A program made the translations under genes and the position numbers. Positions 28,914 to 36,799 of a DNA stretch of 64,000 nucleotides are shown here, piece by piece. The notes under the pieces are model-generated. The model was not told the origin of the DNA, made no database searches, and saw only the letters and a program-made list of their open reading frames with translations. The number at the start of each line of letters is the position of its first letter. Position 1 is the first letter of the stretch. This DNA comes from JAWKWH01 sp963669285 (GTDB lineage Bacteria; Pseudomonadota; Alphaproteobacteria; Rhizobiales; Rhizobiaceae), in NCBI GenBank assembly GCA_963669285.2, contig CAXXSI010000003.1, positions 21,212-85,211 of the forward strand. The letters run 5' to 3'.

Positions 28914-29678
28914 TTGCAAGAGCACATACACCAAATCGACGACCTGCCGGGATATCGGCAACTGGTGCTCGGCGACGTCGGCTCGACCAACACCGAGGCG
29001 TTGCGTCTCGCTGATGAAGGCGATGCCGGTCATCTCTGGGTGAGGGCAGAGCGGCAATTGCAGGGCAAGGGGCGTCGCGGGCGCAACTGGGTGTCGGAGA
29101 CGGGCAATTTATATGCGTCGCTGCTGTTGATCGATCCCGCGCCGAAAGCAGCCCTTGCCAACCTGCCGCTGGTGGCCGCCGTCGGGGTTTACGACGCGTT
29201 GCGTGATTTCTTTTCGCATGCCCCACAGGCGCTGGCGATCAAATGGCCGAACGACATTCTCGTTGACGGAGCCAAGATCAACGGCATCCTTCTGGAAAGT
29301 GCAATTCGCCCAGACGGTGGACATGCGGTTGTGATCGGCTGCGGGATAAACTGCAAGCACAATCCCGATAATCCGCACTACCCAGCCACCAATCTTGCAA
29401 GTTGCGGGATCGACACAACTGTCGATGCCATGTTTGCGCGGCTGGCACGAACAATGGCCGACGCCCTGGCGCTGTGGAACCGGGGTGCTGGCTTCGCTGC
29501 AGTCCGTGAACGGTGGCTGTTGGCCGCGCAGGGCATTGGCGAACAAGTGACCGTCAACCACAGCGACCATTCGGTTACCGGAATGTTTGAGGATATCGAC
29601 CGCGACGGCTATCTATGCCTCAGGCTCGATGATGGAACGAGACAGAAGATTTCGGCGGGCGATCTTTTTTTCGCCTGA
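28914..29678 (+). CDS. birA: biotin--[acetyl-CoA-carboxylase] ligase
   Basis: 254 residues from a TTG at 28914, four bases after the nuoN stop; no in-frame ATG exists before the conserved domain, so the TTG start is needed. Monofunctional BirA without the N-terminal DNA-binding domain of the E. coli protein. Motifs: VLGDVGSTNTEAL, QLQGKGRRGRNWVSETGNLY (biotinyl-AMP loop), IKWPNDILVDGAKINGILLE (catalytic Lys and Trp-Pro-Asn-Asp) and VIGCGINCKHNP. It would biotinylate the BCCP of acetyl-CoA carboxylase and the alpha subunit encoded at 4028. Position after nuoN is common in this order. Confidence 0.93.
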   Translation: MQEHIHQIDDLPGYRQLVLGDVGSTNTEALRLADEGDAGHLWVRAERQLQGKGRRGRNWVSETGNLYASLLLIDPAPKAALANLPLVAAVGVYDALRDFFSHAPQALAIKWPNDILVDGAKINGILLESAIRPDGGHAVVIGCGINCKHNPDNPHYPATNLASCGIDTTVDAMFARLARTMADALALWNRGAGFAAVRERWLLAAQGIGEQVTVNHSDHSVTGMFEDIDRDGYLCLRLDDGTRQKISAGDLFFA

Positions 29679-29697
29679 CAACATTTGAGGGATTTGC

Positions 29698-31365
29698 ATG
29701 GCTGGCAAGAGCGACGAACTGGTATTCCTACCTCTCGGCGGAGTTGGCGAGATCGGCATGAACTTGGCGCTGTATGGCTTTGGCTCAGCCAAGTCGCGCG
29801 AGTGGATCATGGTGGATTGCGGTGTCACGTTCCCCGGACCCGATCTCCCGGGTGCCGATCTGGTGCTGCCGGATATCGGCTTCGTCGAGGCTGAACTCGA
29901 TCGCCTGCGCGGAATTGTCATCACGCATTCGCATGAGGACCACTACGGCGCCCTATTGGCCTTGTGGCCGAAGCTGAAAGTTCCGGTTTGGGCAACGCCG
30001 TTCACAGCGGGCATGCTCGAAGCCAAACGCGGCTCCGATGATGGTGACGTTAAAATTCCTGTGACCATCTACGAGGCAGGCGAGACCTTTCAGGTTGGGC
30101 CTTTCTCGATTGAGGCGGTCAATGTCACCCATTCGATTCCCGAACCGGTTTCGCTCGCCATCACATCGCCAGCAGGAACGGTCATTCATACAGGCGACTG
30201 GAAAATCGACTTGGCGCCGGCCATCGGCGCAAAAACCGACGAGGCGAAGTTCCGCGAACTTGGCAATAAAGGTGTATTGGCGCTCATTTGCGATTCCACC
30301 AATGCCATGCGTGATGGCATCTCACCGTCCGAAGAAGAAGTCGGCGCCAGCTTGAAACAGCTGATCGAGACTGCGCCCGGCCGGGTGGCGATCACAACGT
30401 TTTCGTCCAATGTCGGTCGTATCCGGTCGATTGCCGAGGCCGCACGCGATGCGGGCCGTAGAATGCTCATTCTCGGCCGGTCACTGAAGCGGGTGATCGA
30501 TGTGGCCGATGATCTTGGCTACATGCAGGGCATTCCGGAATTCCTCTCCGAGGAGGACTATCCCTACGTGCCGCGGGAGGAAGTGGTGGTCCTGTGTACC
30601 GGAAGCCAGGGCGAATCGCGGGCCGCGCTGGCCAAACTTGCCAGAGGCGAACTCAAGAACATCGAACTTGGCGCCGGCGATACCGTGGTCTATTCATCGC
30701 GCATCATCCCCGGCAATGAAAAACCCATTCTGGAAATCAAGAACCAGTTGATCGAGCGCGGTATCCGCATCATCGAGGATGACGATGCGCTGGTCCATGT
30801 TTCCGGCCACCCGCGAAAAAACGAGCTCAAGCAGATGTATGAGTGGGTGAAACCGCAGATTTCAGTCCCCGTCCATGGCGAGGCCGCGCATCTCGTCGCA
30901 CATGGGTCTCTGGCTTCAAGCATTGGCGTGCCCCAGGTTGCGCAGGTCAGAAACGGTGACATTCTGCGCCTTGCGCCGGGTCCGGCAGAGATTGTCGGTC
31001 AGGTGGAATCCGGTCGTGATTTCAAAGACGGCCGGATTATCGGTTCTTATGACAAAGTAGGCATTCGCGAACGCAAGAAACTGTCCTATGTAGGCCATGT
31101 GGCCGTCAACGTTGTGCTTGACGATCGCTTTGAACTGGCCGGCGACCCCGATCTGGTGTCGATCGGGGTGCCTGATCAAGATCCATCCGGGTTGGATATT
31201 GACGAACTGATGCTGGATGCCGCCATCGGCGCGATCGAGAGTATTCCGCGGGTGCGGCGTAAGGATCTGGATAAGGTGGCCGAATCCGCCCGACGCGCCG
31301 TACGCGCTGCGGCTCGCGACACATGGGGCAAGAAACCCGTGGTGACGGTGTTCGTCACCCGATGA
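29698..31365 (+). CDS. rnj: ribonuclease J
   Basis: 555 residues, the length of RNase J. Metallo-beta-lactamase/beta-CASP nuclease with endo- and 5'-3' exonuclease activity, used in mRNA turnover and rRNA end maturation. Metal motif THSHEDHYGAL (HxHxDH) near residue 79, further ligands in HTGDWKID, the beta-CASP motif region TTFSSNVGRIRSIAEAA, VSGHPRKNELKQMYEWVKPQ and PVHGEAAHL. Good SD (GAGGGAT). Part of the birA-rnj-mce-DUF1467 unit; in alphaproteobacteria RNase J coexists with RNase E. Confidence 0.93.
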   Translation: MAGKSDELVFLPLGGVGEIGMNLALYGFGSAKSREWIMVDCGVTFPGPDLPGADLVLPDIGFVEAELDRLRGIVITHSHEDHYGALLALWPKLKVPVWATPFTAGMLEAKRGSDDGDVKIPVTIYEAGETFQVGPFSIEAVNVTHSIPEPVSLAITSPAGTVIHTGDWKIDLAPAIGAKTDEAKFRELGNKGVLALICDSTNAMRDGISPSEEEVGASLKQLIETAPGRVAITTFSSNVGRIRSIAEAARDAGRRMLILGRSLKRVIDVADDLGYMQGIPEFLSEEDYPYVPREEVVVLCTGSQGESRAALAKLARGELKNIELGAGDTVVYSSRIIPGNEKPILEIKNQLIERGIRIIEDDDALVHVSGHPRKNELKQMYEWVKPQISVPVHGEAAHLVAHGSLASSIGVPQVAQVRNGDILRLAPGPAEIVGQVESGRDFKDGRIIGSYDKVGIRERKKLSYVGHVAVNVVLDDRFELAGDPDLVSIGVPDQDPSGLDIDELMLDAAIGAIESIPRVRRKDLDKVAESARRAVRAAARDTWGKKPVVTVFVTR

Positions 31366-31378
31366 AGGGAGAACGAGC

Positions 31379-31783
31379 ATGCTCGGACGATTGAATCACG
31401 TCGCAATTGCAGTGCCTGATTTGCAGGCCGCGGCCGAGATCTACCGGTCGACACTGGGCGCGACGGTGACTGATCCTGAAGCATTGCCGGAACATGGCGT
31501 GACGGTCGTTTTTATCGACACGGGCAACACCAAAATCGAACTGCTTGAACCGCTGGGCGAGGGATCGCCGATTGCGGCTTTTCTGGAAAAAAATCCGTCC
31601 GGCGGGATGCATCATATTTGCTATGAAGTCGCAGACATCATTGCCGCGCGCGACCGGCTGAAAAAGCGCGGCGCACGTGTGCTCGGCAACGGTGAACCTA
31701 AGATTGGCGCCCACGGCAAACCGGTATTGTTTCTGCATCCAAAGGACTTTTCCGGGACACTGGTCGAGTTGGAGGAAGCCTGA
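31379..31783 (+). CDS. mce: methylmalonyl-CoA epimerase
   Basis: 134 residues, a glyoxalase-fold (VOC) protein. It interconverts the (2S) and (2R) forms of methylmalonyl-CoA between propionyl-CoA carboxylase and methylmalonyl-CoA mutase. Motifs: LGRLNHVAIAVPDL with the metal His, IELLEPLGEGSPIAAFLEKN, GGMHHICYEVADI (metal His) and FLHPKDFSGTLVELEE (metal Glu). Separated from rnj by 13 bp. The carboxylase alpha subunit of the same route is at 4028. Confidence 0.94.
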   Translation: MLGRLNHVAIAVPDLQAAAEIYRSTLGATVTDPEALPEHGVTVVFIDTGNTKIELLEPLGEGSPIAAFLEKNPSGGMHHICYEVADIIAARDRLKKRGARVLGNGEPKIGAHGKPVLFLHPKDFSGTLVELEEA

Positions 31784-31789
31784 GATCCG

Positions 31790-32059
31790 ATGAATTGGAT
31801 TCTTGTTGCAGCCGCGTTTTTCATCGTTTGGTGGGTGATGTTCTTTGCCGTCCTTCCGTTTGGCCTGCGGACCCAGGAAGAAGAAGGCGACGTCACGCTC
31901 GGTACTGTCAGAAGCGCTCCGCGCGGGCCGCACATTTTGCGCGCTGGTCTGCGCACGACGGTCATTACGCTGATCATGTTCGGGCTATGGTTCGCTGCTG
32001 TCACGTTTTTTGGCTTGTCGCTCGATAACATTCCGCGGATCGTTCCGGATTTCGGATAG
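31790..32059 (+). CDS. DUF1467-family small membrane protein
   Basis: 89 residues with two transmembrane helices (about 4-24, ILVAAAFFIVWWVMFFAVLP, and 57-75) and the conserved loop LPFGLRTQEEEGDVTLGTVR. This matches DUF1467, a family almost confined to alphaproteobacteria and usually found beside mce and proS, as here. No function is known. Six bases separate it from mce. Confidence 0.88.
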   Translation: MNWILVAAAFFIVWWVMFFAVLPFGLRTQEEEGDVTLGTVRSAPRGPHILRAGLRTTVITLIMFGLWFAAVTFFGLSLDNIPRIVPDFG

Positions 32060-32099
32060 ACCAGCGCGATCACGGCGACGCGACGACAAGCTACAAGGC

Positions 32100-32125
32100 A
32101 AAAAAAAGCAAGGCATACGCCTTGC
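32100..32125 (-). terminator. intrinsic terminator, minus strand
   Basis: Reading the minus strand: stem GCAAGGC, loop GTAT, stem GCCTTGC, then eight T (plus-strand A run 32100-32107). Seven perfect base pairs and an uninterrupted U-tract make this the clearest intrinsic terminator I noticed in the window. On the plus strand no T-run follows, so it does not serve mce-DUF1467. Confidence 0.75.
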
Positions 32126-32247
32126 AGGTAACGCGTCCGATCAGATTTCCGGTCTCCCGGCGGCTGCGCGTCAGCGCGCCTAGATCGCATCCTCCCAAGA
32201 CATTGACCGCGTATGGCCGACGTTGCCGCCAGCTCTTGTTGTGATTG
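32100..32247 (-). ncRNA. candidate trans-encoded small RNA, alpha-r9 (Smr9C)-like by position
   Basis: Seen: a perfect intrinsic terminator on the minus strand (32100-32125), and about 148 bases upstream of its end a plausible promoter reading leftward, ATGACA (32282-32277) and TAGAAA (32258-32253) with an 18-base spacer. No minus-strand gene in the window would need this terminator. The sequence between can fold, for example GCGCG-CTGA-CGCGC. From memory, the Sinorhizobium sRNA Smr9C (alpha-r9 family, about 150 nt) lies antisense in the same interval before proS. I have not compared sequences, so the family assignment is inference from position, strand and length only. Confidence 0.45.
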
Positions 32248-32480
32248 CAAAATTTCTAGACCAACCCGCTCGTACTTGTCATCAAAAAAGTTGAGTCACT
32301 TCGACAATTCGGGTACCAACGCACCAATTTCGAACAAAAAGAGTTAATTGGTCCAAAATTGGTTTGCCACTTATCCGGTTTGCATCCGTCCCTGAAATGG
32401 CTATGAAACGCCATCGGAAATAACTTTGAACTGGCCGGCCATTCGGACCGGTTCCTTCACCTCGTTTCAATAGGTACATT

Positions 32481-33809
32481 ATGCGTTTATCGCGCTACTT
32501 TTTGCCCATACTCAAGGAAAATCCCCGTGAAGCCGAAATTGTTTCACACCGGCTCATGCTGCGTGCGGGGATGATAAAACAGCAGGCAGCAGGCAGCTTC
32601 TCGCTGCTGCCGTTGGGCCTGCGTGTACTCGAAAAAATCAATCGCATCATCCGCGAAGAACAAAACCGCGCCGGTGCGATCGAGATTTTAATGCCGACCA
32701 TCCAGTCGGCCGATCTTTGGCGTGAAAGCGGACGGTACGACGATTACGGCAGGGAGATGTTGCGTATCAAGGATCGTCACGATCGCGACATGCTTTACGG
32801 TCCGACCAACGAGGAGATGGTAACGGACATTTTCAGGGCCTACGTGAAGTCCTACAAGGACCTGCCTTTGAACCTCTATCACATCCAGTGGAAGTTCCGC
32901 GACGAAGTGCGTCCACGCTTCGGCGTCATGCGCGGGCGCGAGTTTCTGATGAAGGATGCCTATTCTTTTGACCTTGATTACGAGGGTGCCAAGGCGGCCT
33001 ACAATCGAATGTTCGTATCCTACCTTCGCACGTTCGAACGGGCAGGGCTGAAAGCGATCCCGATGCGTGCCGATACCGGTCCAATAGGCGGAGACCTGAG
33101 CCATGAATTCATCATTCTGGCCGAAACCGGCGAGAGCGAGGTGTTTTGTCATCGCAACTTCCTTGGCCTAGAGGTTCCCGGTCCCGACACAGATTTCTTA
33201 GACAACGATCACATCGCTGGCATCGTTGGCGCCTGGACCAAGCCATACGCCGCCACCGACGAAATGCATGACGAAAAAGCATGGGCGGATATCGCCGAAG
33301 GCGACCGATTGGCGGCGCGCGGCATCGAAGTCGGCCATATTTTCCACTTCGGAACCAAATACTCCGAACCGATGGGCGGCACCGTGCAGGGTCCGGACGG
33401 CAAGGAGCACCCGGTTTCGATGGGTTCCTATGGCATTGGTCCGACACGCCTGATGGCCGCCATCATTGAGGCGTCACATGATGACAATGGTATTATCTGG
33501 CCCGAATCAGTCGCGCCGTTCGACGCGGTGATCATCAACATGAAACCCGGCGATTCCGCTTGCGACGAAATGGCTGGAAACCTTGAGAAGGCACTCACCT
33601 TGAAAGGGTACGACATTTTGGTGGACGATACCGATCAGCGAGCGGGTGGTAAATTCGCCACCGCAGATTTGATAGGCGTTCCCTGGCAGATCATCATCGG
33701 CCCGCGTGGCGTGGCTGCCGGCGAAGTAGAGGTTAAAAACAGGCGGACGGGCGACCGAACTTCGATGCCCCCGGCAGCAGTAACCTCAGCAATGAACGCC
33801 GCCGGATGA
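32481..33809 (+). CDS. proS: prolyl-tRNA synthetase (short alphaproteobacterial type)
   Basis: 442 residues, class II aminoacyl-tRNA synthetase without the editing insertion found in the 570-residue bacterial form, as usual in alphaproteobacteria. Motifs: RLSRYFLPILKENPREAEIV at the start, motif 2 region FRDEVRPRFGVMRGREFLMK, the proline-binding TNEEM and motif 3 region SYGIGPTRLMAAIIE, then an anticodon-binding domain (DDTDQRAGGKFATADLIGVP). Its last bases overlap the lolC/E start by four (ATGA). Confidence 0.95.
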   Translation: MRLSRYFLPILKENPREAEIVSHRLMLRAGMIKQQAAGSFSLLPLGLRVLEKINRIIREEQNRAGAIEILMPTIQSADLWRESGRYDDYGREMLRIKDRHDRDMLYGPTNEEMVTDIFRAYVKSYKDLPLNLYHIQWKFRDEVRPRFGVMRGREFLMKDAYSFDLDYEGAKAAYNRMFVSYLRTFERAGLKAIPMRADTGPIGGDLSHEFIILAETGESEVFCHRNFLGLEVPGPDTDFLDNDHIAGIVGAWTKPYAATDEMHDEKAWADIAEGDRLAARGIEVGHIFHFGTKYSEPMGGTVQGPDGKEHPVSMGSYGIGPTRLMAAIIEASHDDNGIIWPESVAPFDAVIINMKPGDSACDEMAGNLEKALTLKGYDILVDDTDQRAGGKFATADLIGVPWQIIIGPRGVAAGEVEVKNRRTGDRTSMPPAAVTSAMNAAG

Positions 33810-35089
33810 GTTCGGCAGATAAAACCGCTGACGGTGCAAGGCCTTTCGGCACGTTCGAACGTATGATCGCCTGGCGCTATCTGAGGTCCCGGCGCAAAGA
33901 AACCGTCATTTCGGTGATCGCCTCGATATCGTTCATAGGCATCATGCTCGGGGTCGCGACGCTGATCATCGTCATGGCGGTGATGAACGGATTTCGGGCC
34001 GAATTGCTGACTCGAATCCTGGGCATCAATGGTCATCTGATCGTTCAACCGATCGATAGCCCGCTACATGACTATGACGAACTGAGCAAGCGGTTCGAGG
34101 CTGTCGACGGTGTTAAGTCCGCCATCCCGTTGGTTGAGGGCCAGACCCTTGCATCCGGGCGGATTGGTGCCGGAACCGGCGCGCTCGTCCGCGGTGTCCG
34201 CGAGGTCGATATCCCCAAACTGGAACTCGTCGCGGGCAGTGTGCGTCAGGGAAGTTTTGAGGGATTCGACGCTTCCGAAGGTGTGGCGATCGGCAGCCGC
34301 ATGGCGCAGAATCTGGGTCTCGGCATCGGCGAGTCCCTGACGCTGATTTCGCCCGAGGGCGACATCACACCCTTTGGCACCACACCGCGGGTCAAAGCAT
34401 ATCCGGTTGTCGCCATCTTCGAAGTCGGCATGTCCGAATACGATGCTTCAATCGTGTTTTTGCCGCTTACCGAAGCCCAGCTTTATTTCAATTCCGAAGG
34501 CATCGTCCAGACGATCGAGGTCTTTGTGGACGATCCCGACAATGTCGATGCGCTGCGGCTGCCGTTGGAGGAGGCCGCTGCGCGGCAGTTGTTGCTGACC
34601 GACTGGCGGCAGCGAAACAGTACATTTTTCTCGGCATTGCAGGTCGAGCGTAATGTCATGTTCATGATCCTGACGCTGATCGTTCTCGTAGCCGCTTTGA
34701 ATATCATTTCCGGCCTCATCATGCTGGTCAAGGACAAGGGGCACGACATCGCCATCCTCAGGACGATGGGAGCGACGCGGGGCTCGATCCTGCGCATTTT
34801 CCTGATGACCGGCGCGGCAATCGGCATCGTTGGAACCTTGGCCGGCGTGGTGCTGGGTATCGTCGTCTGCCTGAACGTTGAATCGATCCGCCAGTTCTTT
34901 TCATGGCTGTCGGGTACCACGATATTCAATCCGGAGCTCTATTTTCTTAGTCAGCTTCCCGCAAAAATGGATCCCGGTGAGACGATTTCGGTCGTTGCCA
35001 TGGCAATCATTCTATCGTTTATCGCAACGCTGTTTCCGGCCTGGCGGGCAGCAAAACTCGATCCCGTTGAAGCCCTGAGGTACGAATGA
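33806..35089 (+). CDS. lolC: lipoprotein-releasing ABC transporter permease (LolC/LolE family)
   Basis: 427 residues. Four transmembrane helices with a large periplasmic MacB-type domain between helices 1 and 2 (about 60-275), and the FtsX-like domain at the C-terminus ending DPVEALRYE. Motif region WRYLRSRRKETVISVIASIS precedes helix 1, and MILTLIVLVAALNIISGLIM marks helix 2. It extracts outer-membrane lipoproteins from the inner membrane with LolD. Only one permease gene is present, so it probably works as a homodimer (LolF type), as in many alphaproteobacteria; the symbol lolC is therefore conventional. ATGA overlaps on both sides couple it to proS and lolD. Confidence 0.92.
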   Translation: MSSADKTADGARPFGTFERMIAWRYLRSRRKETVISVIASISFIGIMLGVATLIIVMAVMNGFRAELLTRILGINGHLIVQPIDSPLHDYDELSKRFEAVDGVKSAIPLVEGQTLASGRIGAGTGALVRGVREVDIPKLELVAGSVRQGSFEGFDASEGVAIGSRMAQNLGLGIGESLTLISPEGDITPFGTTPRVKAYPVVAIFEVGMSEYDASIVFLPLTEAQLYFNSEGIVQTIEVFVDDPDNVDALRLPLEEAAARQLLLTDWRQRNSTFFSALQVERNVMFMILTLIVLVAALNIISGLIMLVKDKGHDIAILRTMGATRGSILRIFLMTGAAIGIVGTLAGVVLGIVVCLNVESIRQFFSWLSGTTIFNPELYFLSQLPAKMDPGETISVVAMAIILSFIATLFPAWRAAKLDPVEALRYE

Positions 35090-35772
35090 TGGCGAACGAT
35101 GCCATTCTTCAGCTTGACGGTGTGGGACGCCAATACAAGCAGGGACCGCGGACACTCAACATCCTCGATGGTGCGGATTTATTACTGCATCCAGGTGAGA
35201 TGGTGGCGCTTGTCGCACCGTCCGGCGCGGGCAAGTCGACTCTCCTGCATGTTGCCGGTCTGCTTGAACGCCCGGATGCCGGCGACGTCATCATCGCTGG
35301 CCAAAGCTGCGGCAAACTGAACGACGATGCGCGAACGGCACGACGGCGCAACGACATCGGATTTGTCTACCAGTTTCACCATCTTTTGCCGGAATTCTCC
35401 GCGCTCGAGAACATCATGCTACCGCAGCTGGTGCACGGGTTCGGCAAACAGGAGGCCAGCGCCAGGGCTGCGCAGCTGCTCGACTACATGAAGATCGGCG
35501 ACCGGGCCGAACACCGCCCCTCGGAGTTGTCCGGTGGCGAGCAGCAGCGCGTGGCGATCGCCCGCGCGGTTGCCAACGCCCCCCAGATTCTGCTTGCCGA
35601 CGAACCGACCGGCAACCTTGATCCGGTCACCTCTTCCTATGTGTTCGAAGCGCTTGAGGCACTTGTGCGGCAATCCGGTCTGGCAACGCTGATCGCCACG
35701 CACAATCACGCTCTTGCCGAACGCATGGACCGGCGCATCACCTTGAAAGACTCCAAAATCATCGATCTATGA
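35086..35772 (+). CDS. lolD: lipoprotein-releasing system ATP-binding protein
   Basis: 228 residues, a single ABC ATPase domain. Walker A APSGAGKST, Q-loop FVYQFHHLLPEFSALEN (LolD-typical), signature LSGGEQQRVAIARAV, Walker B ILLADEPTGNLD and the switch His in IATHNHAL. It powers lipoprotein release by the permease upstream, whose stop overlaps its ATG (ATGA at 35086-35089). The gene ends six bases inside the convergent IclR regulator gene. Confidence 0.94.
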   Translation: MMANDAILQLDGVGRQYKQGPRTLNILDGADLLLHPGEMVALVAPSGAGKSTLLHVAGLLERPDAGDVIIAGQSCGKLNDDARTARRRNDIGFVYQFHHLLPEFSALENIMLPQLVHGFGKQEASARAAQLLDYMKIGDRAEHRPSELSGGEQQRVAIARAVANAPQILLADEPTGNLDPVTSSYVFEALEALVRQSGLATLIATHNHALAERMDRRITLKDSKIIDL

Positions 35773-36606
35773 ACCACCGCTCTGCTTTGGCATCGCGCCT
35801 CCGATCAGACCGGTCACCTGTTCGGCAGCCAAGCGGACCTTTCGGCCAAGCGCATCGAGCCCCTCATCTGGGAAGCGAATTGTCGGGCCGGATACTGAAA
35901 TCCCGGCAACGGGTTCGCCATAGGCATTGAAAATGGTTGAGGCCACGCAGCGCATACCCAGATAGCGTTCTTCGTTGTCAAGCGACCATCTGCGTTTTCG
36001 GATCGTGTGCAGATCTGCTCGCAACGCATCGGGTGAAGACAGCGTCTTGGGCGTGTGCTGTTCGAGCCGGGATGCTTCAATGATTGCGGTTGCCGCATCG
36101 TCGCTCATGCTCGCAAGCAAGGCTTTGCCGATGCCCGATGAATGTAGCGGTCCGCGGCTACCGGGGCGAAAGAACGCCCGGATCGGATTGTGGGTCTCTA
36201 CCTGTGCGATAAAAACGACATCGCCCGCATCGGCGATGGCCAGATTTGCGGTCTCGCCGGTCTCCTCCATCAACCGGCGCATGGTTTTCATCGCTGCTTC
36301 GACCAAATTCGTGCGTACCAGATAGGCGCTGCCGGCACGGAACGCTTCAATTCCGATTGACCACTTTTGTGTCGCCTCCTCAAGATCGGCGAATCCCTGT
36401 TCTTGCAAGGTCGACAATATCCGGTGGGTGGAGGAGGGCGGCATGTCGATGCTTTCGGCGAGTTCGGTCAGTGTGGCCGCGCCCCCGCGTGCCAGTTGTT
36501 TCAACACGGTCAACCCCTTGTCCAACGCCCGAATGGTGCTGGGTTGAGGCGGATGGAACAGCGATTTTGGTCGCCCGCGTGCCCGTTTCCTTGGCTCCAG
36601 TGTCAT
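35767..36606 (-). CDS. bhcR: IclR-family regulator, probable BhcR of the beta-hydroxyaspartate cycle
   Basis: 279 residues from the ATG at 36606 (SD GGGAGA); the open frame extends upstream through AT-rich promoter DNA and that extension is not credible. N-terminal winged helix about 31-90 (LDKGLTVLKQLARGGAATLT, then MPPSSTHRILSTLQEQGF), C-terminal IclR effector domain (SGIGKALLASMSDD, YLGMRCVASTIFNAYGEPVA, GISVSGPTIRFPDEG). Divergent from four enzymes in bhcABCD order. In Paracoccus BhcR activates the bhc genes and glyoxylate modulates its DNA binding; that is family knowledge, and the assignment here rests on context. It overlaps lolD by six bases tail-to-tail. Confidence 0.85.
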   Translation of the reverse strand: MTLEPRKRARGRPKSLFHPPQPSTIRALDKGLTVLKQLARGGAATLTELAESIDMPPSSTHRILSTLQEQGFADLEEATQKWSIGIEAFRAGSAYLVRTNLVEAAMKTMRRLMEETGETANLAIADAGDVVFIAQVETHNPIRAFFRPGSRGPLHSSGIGKALLASMSDDAATAIIEASRLEQHTPKTLSSPDALRADLHTIRKRRWSLDNEERYLGMRCVASTIFNAYGEPVAGISVSGPTIRFPDEGLDALGRKVRLAAEQVTGLIGGAMPKQSGGS

Positions 36607-36799
36607 GCATTCTCCCTGTCTTCCGCTGGTATATCGGATTAATCGCGGTCGTTTTTCCAAACTGGATCGAAATTCAAAGCTCAAATAATTCAATAGGATA
36701 TCAAAAAAAATTCGAAAATGGAAAATATTTTCAGAAAAATTGCAAAATTCGTTTGCGAGTGTAGGATTCAAGCCAGAAGTCTACACTTGGAGAGATGCC
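36607..36799. promoter_or_regulatory. divergent regulatory region between bhcR and bhcA
   Basis: 193 bp, clearly more AT-rich than the flanking genes. It contains the perfect 12-bp palindrome GAAAATATTTTC at 36721-36732, flanked by A/T-rich half-sites (TTCGAAAATG before, AGAAAAATTG after), a reasonable IclR-type operator. Translation signals of both genes are at the ends: GGGAGA for bhcR and GGAGAG (36789-36794) for bhcA. Promoter elements cannot be fixed by eye. Confidence 0.5.

Larger units (their letters stand above)
32060..32480. other. 421-bp interval between DUF1467 and proS
   Basis: No protein gene that I can support. It holds a candidate minus-strand small RNA with a terminator (annotated separately) in its left half. 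In the right half, before proS, there is one ACCAATT (32323-32329) and two AATTGGT copies (32346-32352, 32357-32363), which form an inverted and a direct repeat and could be a regulator site. An open minus-strand frame through the left half continues antisense through DUF1467 and is taken as a shadow. Confidence 0.5.

Noticed and set aside
31621..32250. 209-residue minus-strand frame across mce, DUF1467 and the interval before proS
   Set aside because: Mostly antisense to two good genes; the part in the interval is better explained as a non-coding RNA with a terminator.
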